DNA of 64,000 bases from Plantactinospora endophytica. Its GTDB lineage: Bacteria; Actinomycetota; Actinomycetes; Mycobacteriales; Micromonosporaceae. The stretch lies in assembly GCF_016862915.1 (NCBI RefSeq), contig NZ_BONW01000017.1:158820-222819 (forward strand), read 5' to 3'. The notes under the pieces are model-generated. The model ran no database searches, was not told where the DNA came from, and was given only the letters and a program-made list of their open reading frames with translations. The translations under genes were made by a program, and so were the position numbers. Shown here one piece after another: positions 43,138-52,205 of this stretch; the first letter of the stretch is position 1, and the number at the start of each line of letters is the position of its first letter.

Positions 43138-44391
43138 ATGTTCGAGAGCCCTCCCCCGAACGCGGCCAACAGCCAATCCCGGATGACGGCCGGCGGATCC
43201 GCCGGTCGGGCGTCGGTGCCCGGCCCGGGTCAGCCCTCCGGGTCGAGCCGGATCTCCGGCCGGGCCCACGTGGGCGTACCAGGTCAGGCCCGCCCACGCG
43301 ACTTCCCCGCCGGTCCCGGCGGCGGTGGCCCCGGCGGTCCTGGCGGCCCCGGTCTCCCCGGCGGGCCGGGCCGGAGCGGTCCCCGCCCGAACTGGCGTCG
43401 GATCGCCCTGGTGGCAGGTGTCGCGGTGCTGGTGCTGGGCCTGCTCGCCGGCGGCGGCCTCTGGCTCTACGTCCGCGGCCTCGACAACGACCTGGCCCGG
43501 ACCGACCCGTTCTCGGAGCTGGCCGGTGGTCGGCCCAAGTCGGTAAGCGGCGCGCTGAACATCCTGCTGGTCGGCAGCGACTCGCGGGATCCGGACGCCC
43601 CGGTCGACCAGTCCAGCAAGTGGCGGGCCGACACCATCATCGTGATGCACATCCCGGCCAGCCACGACAAGGCGTACCTGGTCTCGGTGCCCCGGGACCT
43701 CTACGTGCCGATCCCGGAGAACGCCAAGGCGGACTGCGGCAGCGGCGAACGCGGCAAGATCAACGCGGCGTTCGCCTTCGGCGGCCTGCCGCTGGCCGTA
43801 CGCACCGTGGAGTGCTTCACCGACGTCCGGATCGACCACGTGATGGCGATCGACTTCGCCGGCTTCAAGGAGGTCACCGACGCACTGGGCGGGGTCGACC
43901 TGAAGGTCGAGCGGAACATCACCTCGATCCACAAGCCGTACCGGAAGTTCACCAAGGGCGTGAACCACATGAACGGCGCCGAGGCGCTGGACTGGATCCG
44001 GCAGCGGAAGCAGTTCCCGGACGGCGACTTCGCCCGGATGCGTCACCAGCAGGAGTTCCTGCGTGCCCTGATGGACAAGGCGGCCAGCAGCGGCACGCTG
44101 ACCAGCCCGGGCAAGCTGAACGCTTTCCTCAAGTCGGTCACCGGCGCGGTCACCGTGGACGAGGGCTTCTCCCTGGTCGACATGGCCGTCCAGTTCCGCA
44201 ACCTGCGGGGCGAGAACCTCCAGTTCATCACCAGCCCGCACAACGGCAGCGAGACCATCAACGGCGAGTCGGTGGTGGTGTCGAACCGGGAGAAGGCGCT
44301 GGCCATGTACAAGGCCATGGCATCGGACACAATGGACGCCTGGGTGACGGCGAACGTCTCGCCGACGCCCAAGCCGGCCAACGGCGGCTGA
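43138..44391 (+). CDS. LytR-CpsA-Psr (LCP) family glycopolymer ligase 1
   Basis: 417 aa. Pro/Gly-rich cytoplasmic start (about 85 residues), one helix (IALVAGVAVLVLGLLAGGGLWLYV, about 88-111), then the LCP domain. Pyrophosphate/lipid-binding residues are present: RADTIIVMHIP, SVPRDLYV, DFAGFKEVTDALGG, and the RQR motif DWIRQRKQFPDGDFARMRHQQ. LCP proteins attach teichoic acids or arabinogalactan-type polymers from lipid carriers to peptidoglycan outside the membrane. First of three paralogues in tandem. Confidence 0.92.
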   Translation: MFESPPPNAANSQSRMTAGGSAGRASVPGPGQPSGSSRISGRAHVGVPGQARPRDFPAGPGGGGPGGPGGPGLPGGPGRSGPRPNWRRIALVAGVAVLVLGLLAGGGLWLYVRGLDNDLARTDPFSELAGGRPKSVSGALNILLVGSDSRDPDAPVDQSSKWRADTIIVMHIPASHDKAYLVSVPRDLYVPIPENAKADCGSGERGKINAAFAFGGLPLAVRTVECFTDVRIDHVMAIDFAGFKEVTDALGGVDLKVERNITSIHKPYRKFTKGVNHMNGAEALDWIRQRKQFPDGDFARMRHQQEFLRALMDKAASSGTLTSPGKLNAFLKSVTGAVTVDEGFSLVDMAVQFRNLRGENLQFITSPHNGSETINGESVVVSNREKALAMYKAMASDTMDAWVTANVSPTPKPANGG

Positions 44392-44401
44392 ACCGGCCGT
44401 A

Positions 44402-44445
44402 CGCCGCGCACGCGCCGACTTCCGGGTCGAGTCGCGTGCGCGGCG
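44402..44445 (+). terminator. Terminator after LCP 1
   Basis: CGCCGCGCACGCG (44402-44414) pairs with CGCGTGCGCGGCG (44433-44445), 18-nt loop. Confidence 0.7.
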
Positions 44446-44574
44446 GTTGAACCGATCCGCGCGCGTACCCGTAGATGAACAGGAGCAGGTAACGTAGTTG
44501 AATTCGGGGCGACTGGCCGGTGTCCGCACCATGTCACGGCGTCCCGGTCCCCCACCCCTGACCCTGGAGCAGGC

Positions 44575-45822
44575 ATGCCGGTGCAATCCCGCCGACGTCC
44601 CGCACGGCCCAACTCGACGGCCCAGTCCGCCCGTGCGGCCTCGTCCGTCGCGCCCGTCGCGGCTCTCGACGACTGGGACGGGCCGAACGGCCCGACCGGT
44701 AAGGGGAGCAGGGGCAAGGGGGGCAAGAACGCCCGGCGCCGCAAGACCCCGCTCTGGGCCCGCCTCACGCTGGTATTCGGCGCGGTGCTGATGCTCTCCA
44801 GCGGAGTCGCCATCGTCGGCATGCGGGTCGTGATCGACCAGGCCACCAGCACCATCCAGCAGGAGAACCTGCTCGGCGCGGCGAGCAAGTCCGACGCCGA
44901 GGGCGGCGAGGACCTCGAAGGCCCAATCGACCTGCTGCTGCTCGGCATCGACGCGCGGGCCCGACTGGACGCCGACAACGTCCGCGCCGACACCATCATC
45001 GTGCTGCACATCCCGGCCACCCACGACCAGGCGTACCTGCTCTCCATCCCGCGCGACACCGAGGTGCAGGTGCCGGCGTTCAAGACCAGCAAGTACGGCG
45101 GCGGCACCGCCAAGGCGACCGAGGCGTTCTACCACGGCGCACAGAACGGCGGCGGGCTCAAGGGCGGTGCGCAGTTGATGGCGCTCACCGTCAACAAGCT
45201 GACCGGGATCAGCTTCGACGGCGCGGCGATCATCAACTTCAGCGGCTTCAAGAAGATCATTGACGCCCTTGGCACCATCCCGATGTGCGTGCGCCAGGAG
45301 GTCAAGTCGCACCACATGAAGATGGTCAACGGCAAGCCGATGTGGAACCACGAGGCCGACAAGGTCAGCGGCACCAAGAAGCCGGTGGTGCACAAGAAGG
45401 GCTGCCGGCAGATGGAGGGCTGGGAGGCGCTGGACTACTCGCGCCAGCGGTACGGCCTCACCCACGGCGACTACGACCGCCAGCAGAACCAGCAGCAACT
45501 GATCAAGGCGATGGCCAAGAAGGCCATGAGCGACGGCGTGATGACCGACATCGGCAAGCTCAACGCGTTGATGAAGGCGGCCGGCGAGGCACTCATCCTG
45601 GACACCGGCGGCACGCCGATCGCCAACTTCATCTTCACCATGCGGGGTGTGGCCGCCAACGACCTGGTGCTGCTGCGTACCAACGACGGCAACTTCAGCG
45701 GCAACGGCGAGGGCCGGGAGACCCTCAAGCCGATCAGCCAGCAGATGTTCACCGCGGTCAAGAACGACAGGTTGGACGAGTTCATCATCAGCAATCCGAC
45801 CGTGCTCGCCCCGAGCAAGTAG
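44575..45822 (+). CDS. LCP family glycopolymer ligase 2
   Basis: 415 aa from ATG 44575. Basic start rich in RRR/GKGG, one helix (LTLVFGAVLMLSSGVAIVG), LCP domain with RADTIIVLHIPATHDQAYLLSIPRDTEV, INFSGFKKIIDALGTIPM and DYSRQRYGLTHGDYDRQQNQQQ. It carries an additional Lys-rich insertion (KSHHMKMVNGKPMWNHEADK) before the RQR motif. Preceded by a terminator, so it has its own promoter. Confidence 0.92.
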   Translation: MPVQSRRRPARPNSTAQSARAASSVAPVAALDDWDGPNGPTGKGSRGKGGKNARRRKTPLWARLTLVFGAVLMLSSGVAIVGMRVVIDQATSTIQQENLLGAASKSDAEGGEDLEGPIDLLLLGIDARARLDADNVRADTIIVLHIPATHDQAYLLSIPRDTEVQVPAFKTSKYGGGTAKATEAFYHGAQNGGGLKGGAQLMALTVNKLTGISFDGAAIINFSGFKKIIDALGTIPMCVRQEVKSHHMKMVNGKPMWNHEADKVSGTKKPVVHKKGCRQMEGWEALDYSRQRYGLTHGDYDRQQNQQQLIKAMAKKAMSDGVMTDIGKLNALMKAAGEALILDTGGTPIANFIFTMRGVAANDLVLLRTNDGNFSGNGEGRETLKPISQQMFTAVKNDRLDEFIISNPTVLAPSK

Positions 45823-46008
45823 CCCGGCGCACCGGGCAGGTCAACCCGGCACACCGGGCCGGGCACACCGGACAGGGTTCCGGTACACCGGCGCCGGTAG
45901 TCGGGCACACACCGGACAGGTAGTCCGCAGCATCGGATTGGCTGCGGCTGGCAGCGCCAGCGAAAATGCCAAAAGCCACTGAACGCTCAAACCGGGCCCC
46001 TAGCCTGA

Positions 46009-46025
46009 GGTGAAGAAGCTTCACC
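46009..46025. promoter_or_regulatory. 17-bp palindrome downstream of a -10 before LCP 3
   Basis: GGTGAAG-AAG-CTTCACC, perfect 7-bp arms. TAGCCT at 46001-46006 could be a -10, placing the palindrome at the transcription start, about 75 bp before the GTG of LCP 3. It looks like a repressor operator. Confidence 0.5.
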
Positions 46026-46100
46026 CAGTCGGTCCGGGGAGGGGTCACGTTCACACCCAAACGGGCGGTTCCGGACCAACCCGGGCAGCCAGGACGCGAC

Positions 46101-47147
46101 GTGACCGCCGGCCGTACCGGCGGGTCCGAGGGCGCGCGGCGGCACCGGCGGCCGGCGCCCGCCTGGGCGAAGGTGGCGCTCGGGCTCGGCCTGGTGCTGC
46201 TGCTGATCTCCGGAGCCGGCGGCGCCGGCCTGCACATGCTGACCAACCGCTACGACAACAGCGTGGTCAAGGAGTTGCTCCTCGATCCGGCCGCCCGGGG
46301 CGAGCGGGGCGACGTCGCCGGCCCGCTCAACTACCTGCTGGTCGGCTCCGACGAGCGCCCCAGCGCCGACCCCGGCGCCGACCAGCGGTCGGACACCATC
46401 ATGATCGCCCACCTGCCCGCCGGGCTGGACCGGGCCTACCTGATCTCGGTACCCCGGGACCTGCTGGTCGAGATCCCGCCCGCGCCGGCCAGCGGCTGGC
46501 CCGGCGGACCCGACAAGATCAACTCAGCGTTCCAGTACGGCGGCGGTGGCCAGGGCGGCACCCGGCTGCTCTCGGCGACCCTGACCCGGCTCACCGGAAT
46601 CCGGTTCGACGGCGCCGCCCTGGTCAACTTCGCCGGCTTCCAGCGCGCCATCGACCTGCTGGGCGGGATACGCATGTGCGTCGACACCCCGGTCCGCTCG
46701 ATACACACCCGGCACGTCTTCGAGGCCGGCTGCCACCAGATGAGCGGCCCGCAGGCGCTGGACTACGCCCGCCAGCGCTACGACCTGCCGAACGGCGACT
46801 TCGACCGGCAGCGGCACCAGCAGCAACTGCTGCGGGCGATGATGGACCGGGCCACCACCACGGACATGCTGCGCAACCCGCTCCGGATGGACCAGGTGAT
46901 CCGGGCCATCGGCTCGTCGTTCACCGTCGACACCAACGGGGTACCCCTGGAGGAGCTGATCTTCGGCCTGCGCCGGATCCGCTCCGACGCGCTGCGCGGG
47001 ATCCAGCTTCCGTCCCACTCGGAGGACATCGACGGAGTCTCGTACGTCCTGCTGGACGAGCCGGCAACTACCCTGTTCGGCGCGATGCACGGCGCCGACC
47101 TGGACAACTGGGCACGACAGCACCCGAAGTGGGTCAACCGGCTCTAG
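46101..47147 (+). CDS. LCP family glycopolymer ligase 3
   Basis: 348 aa from GTG 46101. Shortest of the three: short basic start, helix (VALGLGLVLLLISGAGGAGLHML), LCP domain with RSDTIMIAHLPAGLDRAYLISVPRDLLVEIP, LVNFAGFQRAIDLLGGIRMC and DYARQRYDLPNGDFDRQRHQQQLL. Two Cys around the domain (IRMCV and AGCHQM) occur in the same places as in LCP 1 and 2 and may form a disulfide. Confidence 0.92.
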   Translation: MTAGRTGGSEGARRHRRPAPAWAKVALGLGLVLLLISGAGGAGLHMLTNRYDNSVVKELLLDPAARGERGDVAGPLNYLLVGSDERPSADPGADQRSDTIMIAHLPAGLDRAYLISVPRDLLVEIPPAPASGWPGGPDKINSAFQYGGGGQGGTRLLSATLTRLTGIRFDGAALVNFAGFQRAIDLLGGIRMCVDTPVRSIHTRHVFEAGCHQMSGPQALDYARQRYDLPNGDFDRQRHQQQLLRAMMDRATTTDMLRNPLRMDQVIRAIGSSFTVDTNGVPLEELIFGLRRIRSDALRGIQLPSHSEDIDGVSYVLLDEPATTLFGAMHGADLDNWARQHPKWVNRL

Positions 47148-47173
47148 ATTGCGGCGGTACCCCGGCGAGGCTC

Positions 47174-47179
47174 TACCCT
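47174..47179 (+). promoter_or_regulatory. -10 element TACCCT, rhodanese start
   Basis: Eight bases before GTG 47188, with no ribosome binding site between. Confidence 0.4.
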
Positions 47180-47187
47180 TGGTAACC

Positions 47188-47523
47188 GTGTTCGCAGCCA
47201 ACTTGCCCTCCGTGACCGCCGCCGAGGTACCCGCCGACGCCTACCTGCTCGACGTACGGGAGGCGGACGAGTGGACGGCCGGGCACGCGCCCGACGCCCA
47301 CCACCTGCCGATGATGGAGATCCCCGCGCGGATGTCCGAGATCCCCTCCGACGGCGACGTCGTCGTGGTCTGCCGCTCCGGTGGCCGGTCCGCCCAGGTG
47401 GTGGGCTATCTGATGAACAACGGCTGGGACAACGTGCGCAACCTCGACGGCGGGATGCGGGACTGGGCCGCCGCCGGCCGCCCGCTGGCCAGCGAGGACG
47501 GGCACCAGGCCCGGGTTATCTGA
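47188..47523 (+). CDS. Single-domain rhodanese-like protein
   Basis: 111 aa from GTG 47188. Complete rhodanese fold with LLDVREADEWTAGHAPDAHHLP and the active-site loop VVCRSGGRSAQ, catalytic Cys62. Six-residue loop typical of sulfurtransferases of the GlpE/PspE type. Cytoplasmic, no signal peptide. Substrate unknown. Confidence 0.92.
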   Translation: MFAANLPSVTAAEVPADAYLLDVREADEWTAGHAPDAHHLPMMEIPARMSEIPSDGDVVVVCRSGGRSAQVVGYLMNNGWDNVRNLDGGMRDWAAAGRPLASEDGHQARVI

Positions 47524-47616
47524 GTACTGTCCGAATCGTTCGAGTTCCGTGCGAGCCGAGTCGTCCGAGTTCCGTTCAGGGTCGGCGGGTGAGGTGTCCG
47601 AAGGTCGGCGAAGACC

Positions 47617-48462
47617 GTGAGCGCGACGGGTGAGCCGGGATGGCCGGCCCCTCGGCCCCGGGTGCCGGGGTTCGGGACCGGCCCGCTGGTCTTCGCGCAC
47701 CGGGGTTCCTCGGCGGCGCTGCCGGAGCACACCCTGGCGGCGTACGTCCGGGCGTTGGCCGAGGGTGCGGACGGGCTGGAGTGCGACGTACGGCTGAGCC
47801 GGGACGGGCACCTGGTGTGCGTACACGACCGGCGGCTGGAACGGACCAGCAACGGGCGGGGGCCGGTCGGCGCGTACACCCTGGCCGAGCTGGAACGGCT
47901 CGACTACGGCTCGTGGCACGACCGGACCGCGCCCGACGGCGGCCTGCCGGCGGACCCGGAACGGACCCGGCTACTCACCCTGGACGCCCTGCTCCGCGCG
48001 GTCCGGGCCGCCGACCGCGAGGTCGAGCTGCTGATCGAGACGAAACACCCGGCCCGGTACGGCTCCGGCGTCGAGCGCCGGCTCGTCGCGATGCTGCGCC
48101 GGCACGGGCTGGCCGATCCCCGGCCGGACGATCCGGTACGCGCGACCGTGATGTCCTTCTCCCCGCTGGCCGTACGCCAGATCCGCCGGCTCGCGCCCCG
48201 GCTGTCCACGGTACTGCTGCTGGAGGTCGCGCCGCCGGGGCTGCGCCGGGGCCGGCTGCCGTTCGGCGCCCGGATCGCCGGCCCGAGCCTCAAGCTGCTG
48301 CGCACCCGACCGCAGCTCGTCCCGGCCCTGCACCGGGCCGGCAACCGGGTCTACGTCTGGACGGTCAACGACGCTCCCGAACTGGATCTGGCCCTGGCCT
48401 GCGGGGTGGACGGGATCATCACCGACCGCCCCGCCATGGTCCTCGACCGGCTAGGCCGGTGA
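47617..48462 (+). CDS. Glycerophosphodiester phosphodiesterase
   Basis: 281 aa from GTG 47617. GDPD TIM barrel with catalytic FAHRGSSAALPEHTLAAY (His-Arg), GLECDVRLSRDGHLVCVHD (metal Glu/Asp and second His), LLIETKHPARYG and the C-terminal VYVWTVNDAPELDLALACGVDGIITDRP. It hydrolyses glycerophosphodiesters from phospholipid turnover to glycerol-3-phosphate. No signal peptide, so probably cytoplasmic. Confidence 0.93.
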   Translation: MSATGEPGWPAPRPRVPGFGTGPLVFAHRGSSAALPEHTLAAYVRALAEGADGLECDVRLSRDGHLVCVHDRRLERTSNGRGPVGAYTLAELERLDYGSWHDRTAPDGGLPADPERTRLLTLDALLRAVRAADREVELLIETKHPARYGSGVERRLVAMLRRHGLADPRPDDPVRATVMSFSPLAVRQIRRLAPRLSTVLLLEVAPPGLRRGRLPFGARIAGPSLKLLRTRPQLVPALHRAGNRVYVWTVNDAPELDLALACGVDGIITDRPAMVLDRLGR

Positions 48463-48550
48463 GCCCCACCAGCTAGCTGAAGATCGACAAGTGGTCCCGG
48501 GACGGGTGGCGGTACTGCCGAAAGCGGCGGTGAACGGGCAGACTCGGAGC

Positions 48551-50011
48551 ATGCCGGAGCGCCCCGATTACCCCTGCCTCGTCGCCGGCCACGCCCACGT
48601 GATGGAGATGCTCAACGCGGGCGAGGTGGGCCTCCCGGTGCTCAACCAGCTCGTGCTGGTCGCCGTACGGGCGCTCGGGGCGGCCGGCATGGCGTTCGTG
48701 GAGTTCGGCCCGAACGGCGGCCGGGTGGTCTCCGGCACCGGTGAACTCGACTGGGCGGTCGGCCGGCCGATCCCGAGCCTCGAACAGCCGGCCGACGAGT
48801 CGCTCTGCGGCCCCGGGGTCCGGGCGATCAGCGTCGACGTCCTGCCGCCGGACCTGGCCGTGGAGCTGGACGGGCGCGGGCTGCGGCACCTGCTCGCCGC
48901 CCGGGTGGAGATCGGCGGGCTGACCATCGGCAACCTCTACGCGCTGTACCCGGACGCCGAGCGCCCCGCCGACCCTGAGCACCGGTCGGTACTCGGCTTC
49001 CTGGCCGCCACCGCCGCGCACATGTACGGCGACCAGGCCGGCCTGCCGGTACACGGCGACGGCACGGTGGTCGCGGCGCTCGCCGACGGGCTGGCGGTCG
49101 TCACCCGGGACGGCACCGTCCAGCTCTGGAACCCGGCCGCCGAGAAGGTCACCGGGCTGCGCGCCGCCGAGCTGCTCGACCATCCGCTGCCGTTCCCGGT
49201 GCCGCCGCCCGGCCAGGTGCTCGACCACCGGCTGCCGGACGGGCGATGGCTCAAGATCACTTCTGGCGAACTGCCCGGCACCGCATCGGCCCGGGTGGTC
49301 ACCTTCCGGGACAGCAGCGACCAGCACATCCGGGACCACGACCGGGACCTCTTCGTGGCGGTGACCAGCCACGAACTCCGTACCCCGGTCACCGTGATCA
49401 AGGGGTACGCCGACACGCTCGGCACGCACTGGGAGTCGCTCCCCGACCCGGACCGGCGGCAGGCGGCCGGGGTGATCGGCCAGCGGGCCGGCGAACTGGC
49501 CCGGCTGGTGGACCGGCTGCTCGCCACCACCAACGACGCCGGCCCGGTCGGCGGCTCCCCGCCGATCCCCTTCGACCTGCTCGACACGCTCCGCGCCGCC
49601 GCCGCCGACCTCCCCGCCGAACTGCGTCACCGGCTGGTCATCCAGCTTCCGGAGAACCTGCCGAAGGCGCTCGGCGACCGGGCCAGCCTGGCCACCGTGC
49701 TGACCGAACTCACCACCAACGCCGGCAAGTACTCGCCGGACGGCTCGCCGGTGCTGCTGACCGCCGAGGCCGACCGACGGACCGTGGCATTCCGGGTGAG
49801 CGACCGGGGAATCGGGGTACGTCCCGAGCATGTGGAGCGCGCATTCGAACGGTTCTGGCAGGGGGAGTCGGGTGACCGGCGTCGCTATCCCGGCGCCGGC
49901 CTGGGCCTCTATCTCGTCCGCCGGATCGTCGAGCGGCAGAACGGCTGGGTTTCCCTCCGCCCGCGTGAAGGTGGCGGTACGGTCGCAGAGGTCCGGCTGC
50001 CCCGAGGCTGA
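48551..50011 (+). CDS. Soluble GAF-PAS sensor histidine kinase
   Basis: 486 aa from ATG 48551. No membrane segment. N-terminal GAF-like domain (about 14-160), PAS domain (about 168-262, DGLAVVTRDGTVQLWNPAAEKVTG), HisKA with phosphoacceptor His274 (VTSHELRTPVTVIKGYADTLG), HATPase with ELTTNAGKYSPDG, DRGIGV, FERFWQG and GAGLGLYLVR. The next gene encodes an anti-sigma-like ATPase; no response regulator is adjacent, so the partner is elsewhere. Confidence 0.92.
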   Translation: MPERPDYPCLVAGHAHVMEMLNAGEVGLPVLNQLVLVAVRALGAAGMAFVEFGPNGGRVVSGTGELDWAVGRPIPSLEQPADESLCGPGVRAISVDVLPPDLAVELDGRGLRHLLAARVEIGGLTIGNLYALYPDAERPADPEHRSVLGFLAATAAHMYGDQAGLPVHGDGTVVAALADGLAVVTRDGTVQLWNPAAEKVTGLRAAELLDHPLPFPVPPPGQVLDHRLPDGRWLKITSGELPGTASARVVTFRDSSDQHIRDHDRDLFVAVTSHELRTPVTVIKGYADTLGTHWESLPDPDRRQAAGVIGQRAGELARLVDRLLATTNDAGPVGGSPPIPFDLLDTLRAAAADLPAELRHRLVIQLPENLPKALGDRASLATVLTELTTNAGKYSPDGSPVLLTAEADRRTVAFRVSDRGIGVRPEHVERAFERFWQGESGDRRRYPGAGLGLYLVRRIVERQNGWVSLRPREGGGTVAEVRLPRG

Positions 50012-50066
50012 ACCGAGATCGACCGGCGGTGCCGTGCCCCGGTGGTCCGCCGAGGAGGCATCTGGG

Positions 50067-50507
50067 ATGGCTCGGGTCTCGACCGAACGGTCGTGGTGCC
50101 TGCTGGTGCCGCAGCACGCCGAGGGGGCGCGTACCGCCCGGCACCGGCTCGGAACCGAACTCGACGGTACGGTGCCGAGAGCCCTGGTCGGCGATGCCGA
50201 GATGGTCGCCGCCGAACTCCTCGGCAACGCCGTACGGCACGCCGCACCGCTGCCCGGCGGGATGATCCGGCTGACCTGGCTGCTGCGTACCGGCCCGACC
50301 GCCGACCTGGTGGAGATCCGGGTGACCGACGGCGGCGCGGCCGGACCGCCCCGGATCCGGCGGGTCGGGCCCGACGCGGCCGACGGCCGGGGACTGTTCC
50401 TGGTGGCCGCGCTCGCCACCGACTGGGGGGTCGAACGCGACGGGCTCGGCCAGAGCGTCTGGGCCCGGCTGGTCCACCCGGCCCGGCACGCCCTCGCCGT
50501 CCACTGA
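50067..50507 (+). CDS. Anti-sigma-type ATP-binding protein (RsbW-like kinase)
   Basis: 146 aa from ATG 50067, preceded by GAGGAGG (50052-50058). HATPase_c fold of anti-sigma serine kinases: AEMVAAELLGNAVRHAAPLPGG (N box) and RVTDGGAAGPP then GRGLFLVAALATDWG (G boxes). It lacks membrane segments. Such proteins bind sigma factors or anti-anti-sigma partners. It may function with SpoIIE-type phosphatases such as the one at 22899-24092; this link is inference. Confidence 0.88.
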   Translation: MARVSTERSWCLLVPQHAEGARTARHRLGTELDGTVPRALVGDAEMVAAELLGNAVRHAAPLPGGMIRLTWLLRTGPTADLVEIRVTDGGAAGPPRIRRVGPDAADGRGLFLVAALATDWGVERDGLGQSVWARLVHPARHALAVH

Positions 50508-50618
50508 CGCGCTCCCGCCACCCCCGGCACCTACTCCCGCCAGCCGCCGGAGCGCGCGGTGCTCGGCGGGCGACCCGCCGCTGGCGCCGCCCGGTGTCCA
50601 CGCCTGCGCGGTAGCGCC

Positions 50619-50624
50619 TAGGCT
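50619..50624 (+). promoter_or_regulatory. -10 element TAGGCT before the DUF5926 gene
   Basis: Eight bases before GTG 50633 without ribosome binding site. Confidence 0.4.
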
Positions 50625-50632
50625 GTCTCGCC

Positions 50633-51550
50633 GTGGGCAAGCGTCGAAAGATTTCCCGGTCCGCCACGGCGGACGCCAGTAGCTCCGCGCGCGGGGAGAA
50701 CCGGTCCGAGAAGCGGCAGAAGGTACGGGACATCTTCGTACCCCGCCCCTTCGAGGGGCTGACCGACGAGGCGGAGTGGATCGCGCTCCGCGAACTGGTG
50801 CCGGCGGCCTCCGCCCCGTTGACCCTCGCGCCCCACCTGGTCGAGGAGTTCGGGGACCGCCCGGTCACCCTGGCCACCGTGCTGCCGATGGCCACGCCCG
50901 CGATCACCAAGGCGGACGGCCGGATCATGATCGGTCTCCAGCGGCACGTGCAGTCCGGCGACGTCTCCCGGGACCTGGCCGAGGCGCTGCTCTGTGCACT
51001 GCGTACCGAGCCCGGCGGCACGGTGTCGGTGCCGGCGCTGCCCGGCGAGGGTCCCCGGCTGCCGGACGTACTGGTCGACGGCCCGCTCGACGTCACCATG
51101 CACGAGGGCTTCGAGTTCTGGCTCGACACGGGTGCCGCCGACGACCCCAACGTGAAGGCGTCTCTCGAACGCGCCAACGCCTCGATCTACCCGACCGTCC
51201 GGCTGGCCGCGGCGCCCGCCGCGTACTGGTGCCAGGTAAGCGACAAGAGCCACGTCCGCTGGGTACTCCCCGACGACGAGGACGCCGCGCTGGACGCGCT
51301 GTCCCGGCTCTCCGCCGTCGGCGAGCTGCCACTCGGCCCGGAGACCCGGTTCGCCGGCATGTTCCGGGCGCACGGCCGGCTCGTACCGGTCTGGGACATC
51401 CCGCGCGACGCCGCGCCCGAGTCCTGGGAGGCCCCGCTGGCCGACTTCGCCAAGCGGTACGCCACGGCTCTCGCCGACCCGACCCCGCTGGATGCGGCAG
51501 GCCGGCGCGCCAAGCAGGGCCTGCTCGGCCGCCAACTCACACTCCGCTAG
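50633..51550 (+). CDS. DUF5926 family protein
   Basis: 305 aa, GTG start. Lys/Arg/Ser-rich start (MGKRRKISRSATADASSSAR, then GENRSEKRQKVRDIFVPRPF) followed by the conserved DUF5926 body: EGLTDEAEWIALRELVPAASAPL, VTLATVLPMATPAITKADGRIMIGLQ, MHEGFEFWLD, THE C-terminal WDIPRDAAPESWEAPLADF. Cytoplasmic and conserved across actinobacteria. Function unknown; the basic tail suggests nucleic acid or ribosome contact. Confidence 0.88.
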   Translation: MGKRRKISRSATADASSSARGENRSEKRQKVRDIFVPRPFEGLTDEAEWIALRELVPAASAPLTLAPHLVEEFGDRPVTLATVLPMATPAITKADGRIMIGLQRHVQSGDVSRDLAEALLCALRTEPGGTVSVPALPGEGPRLPDVLVDGPLDVTMHEGFEFWLDTGAADDPNVKASLERANASIYPTVRLAAAPAAYWCQVSDKSHVRWVLPDDEDAALDALSRLSAVGELPLGPETRFAGMFRAHGRLVPVWDIPRDAAPESWEAPLADFAKRYATALADPTPLDAAGRRAKQGLLGRQLTLR

Positions 51551-51580
51551 CCCGCAACCTCGACCGGACGGACCAGACGG

Positions 51581-52177
51581 TCATCCCTGTTTCCGAAGGT
51601 CGACTTGCGCCATGAGTTCGACCGCACGTGTCATGCCATAGCGACGGGAAAGGCTGTCGAGAACATCGTCCTCGGTCAGGAAGGGACCCTTTCTGCCTGA
51701 GCGGCTGGCGATTGCCGCCACCGCAGCGCGTGCCTGCACCGGATCCACAGCGACGGTGTTCGTGGCGAACTCCGCCGGCTGGAGTACCTGAATGCCGGCG
51801 GGAATTCTGTCGTGCGGAAAATCCTTCACGTTGTGCGTGACGACGGCGCCCGCACCCGCGACAACAGCCGCTGCCACGACATGTTCGTCGTCACGGTCAG
51901 GAAGTCCGTACGTGCCTTGCAGTCCTTCCCAGCCCTGAACCTCGGCGTCCTCGAAGGCAGAACGTAGCTGGCGGACGAGGGCCTCGGCTCGCTGGCGGGC
52001 TGCGTCCTCATCGTTTCCTCGTTTGATCAGCTTGGCTGCCTCGTGCCACTCGAGTTCCTCCAGGACGACGGAACTCCACACCGGCCTGTACAGACCTTCG
52101 ATTGCCAGCGAGAGCAGGAAGTCGCGCTGAAGACTCGGCCATAGGACGCAGGTGTCCAGGAGTGCCGTAAACACCAT
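51581..52177 (-). CDS. PIN-domain toxin
   Basis: 198 aa. PIN ribonuclease fold: first acidic residue Asp8 in LLDTCVLWP, Glu in VLEELEW, and DRDDEHVVAAAVVAGAGAVVTHNVKDFP, giving the four-acid metal site. The C-terminal 60 residues are an extra helical part (TEDDVLDSLSRRYGMTRAVELMA). Its gene follows an HTH gene on the same strand, the usual antitoxin-first order. Likely an RNA-cleaving toxin. Confidence 0.88.
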   Translation of the reverse strand: MVFTALLDTCVLWPSLQRDFLLSLAIEGLYRPVWSSVVLEELEWHEAAKLIKRGNDEDAARQRAEALVRQLRSAFEDAEVQGWEGLQGTYGLPDRDDEHVVAAAVVAGAGAVVTHNVKDFPHDRIPAGIQVLQPAEFATNTVAVDPVQARAAVAAIASRSGRKGPFLTEDDVLDSLSRRYGMTRAVELMAQVDLRKQG

Positions 52178-52205
52178 CGAATCTTGTCAGCACTTCACCG
52201 CTGCG

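Noticed and set aside
42082..47147. Epimerase plus three LCP genes as a polysaccharide biosynthesis cluster
   Set aside because: There are no glycosyltransferases, flippases or polymerases; the genes also have separate promoters and terminators.
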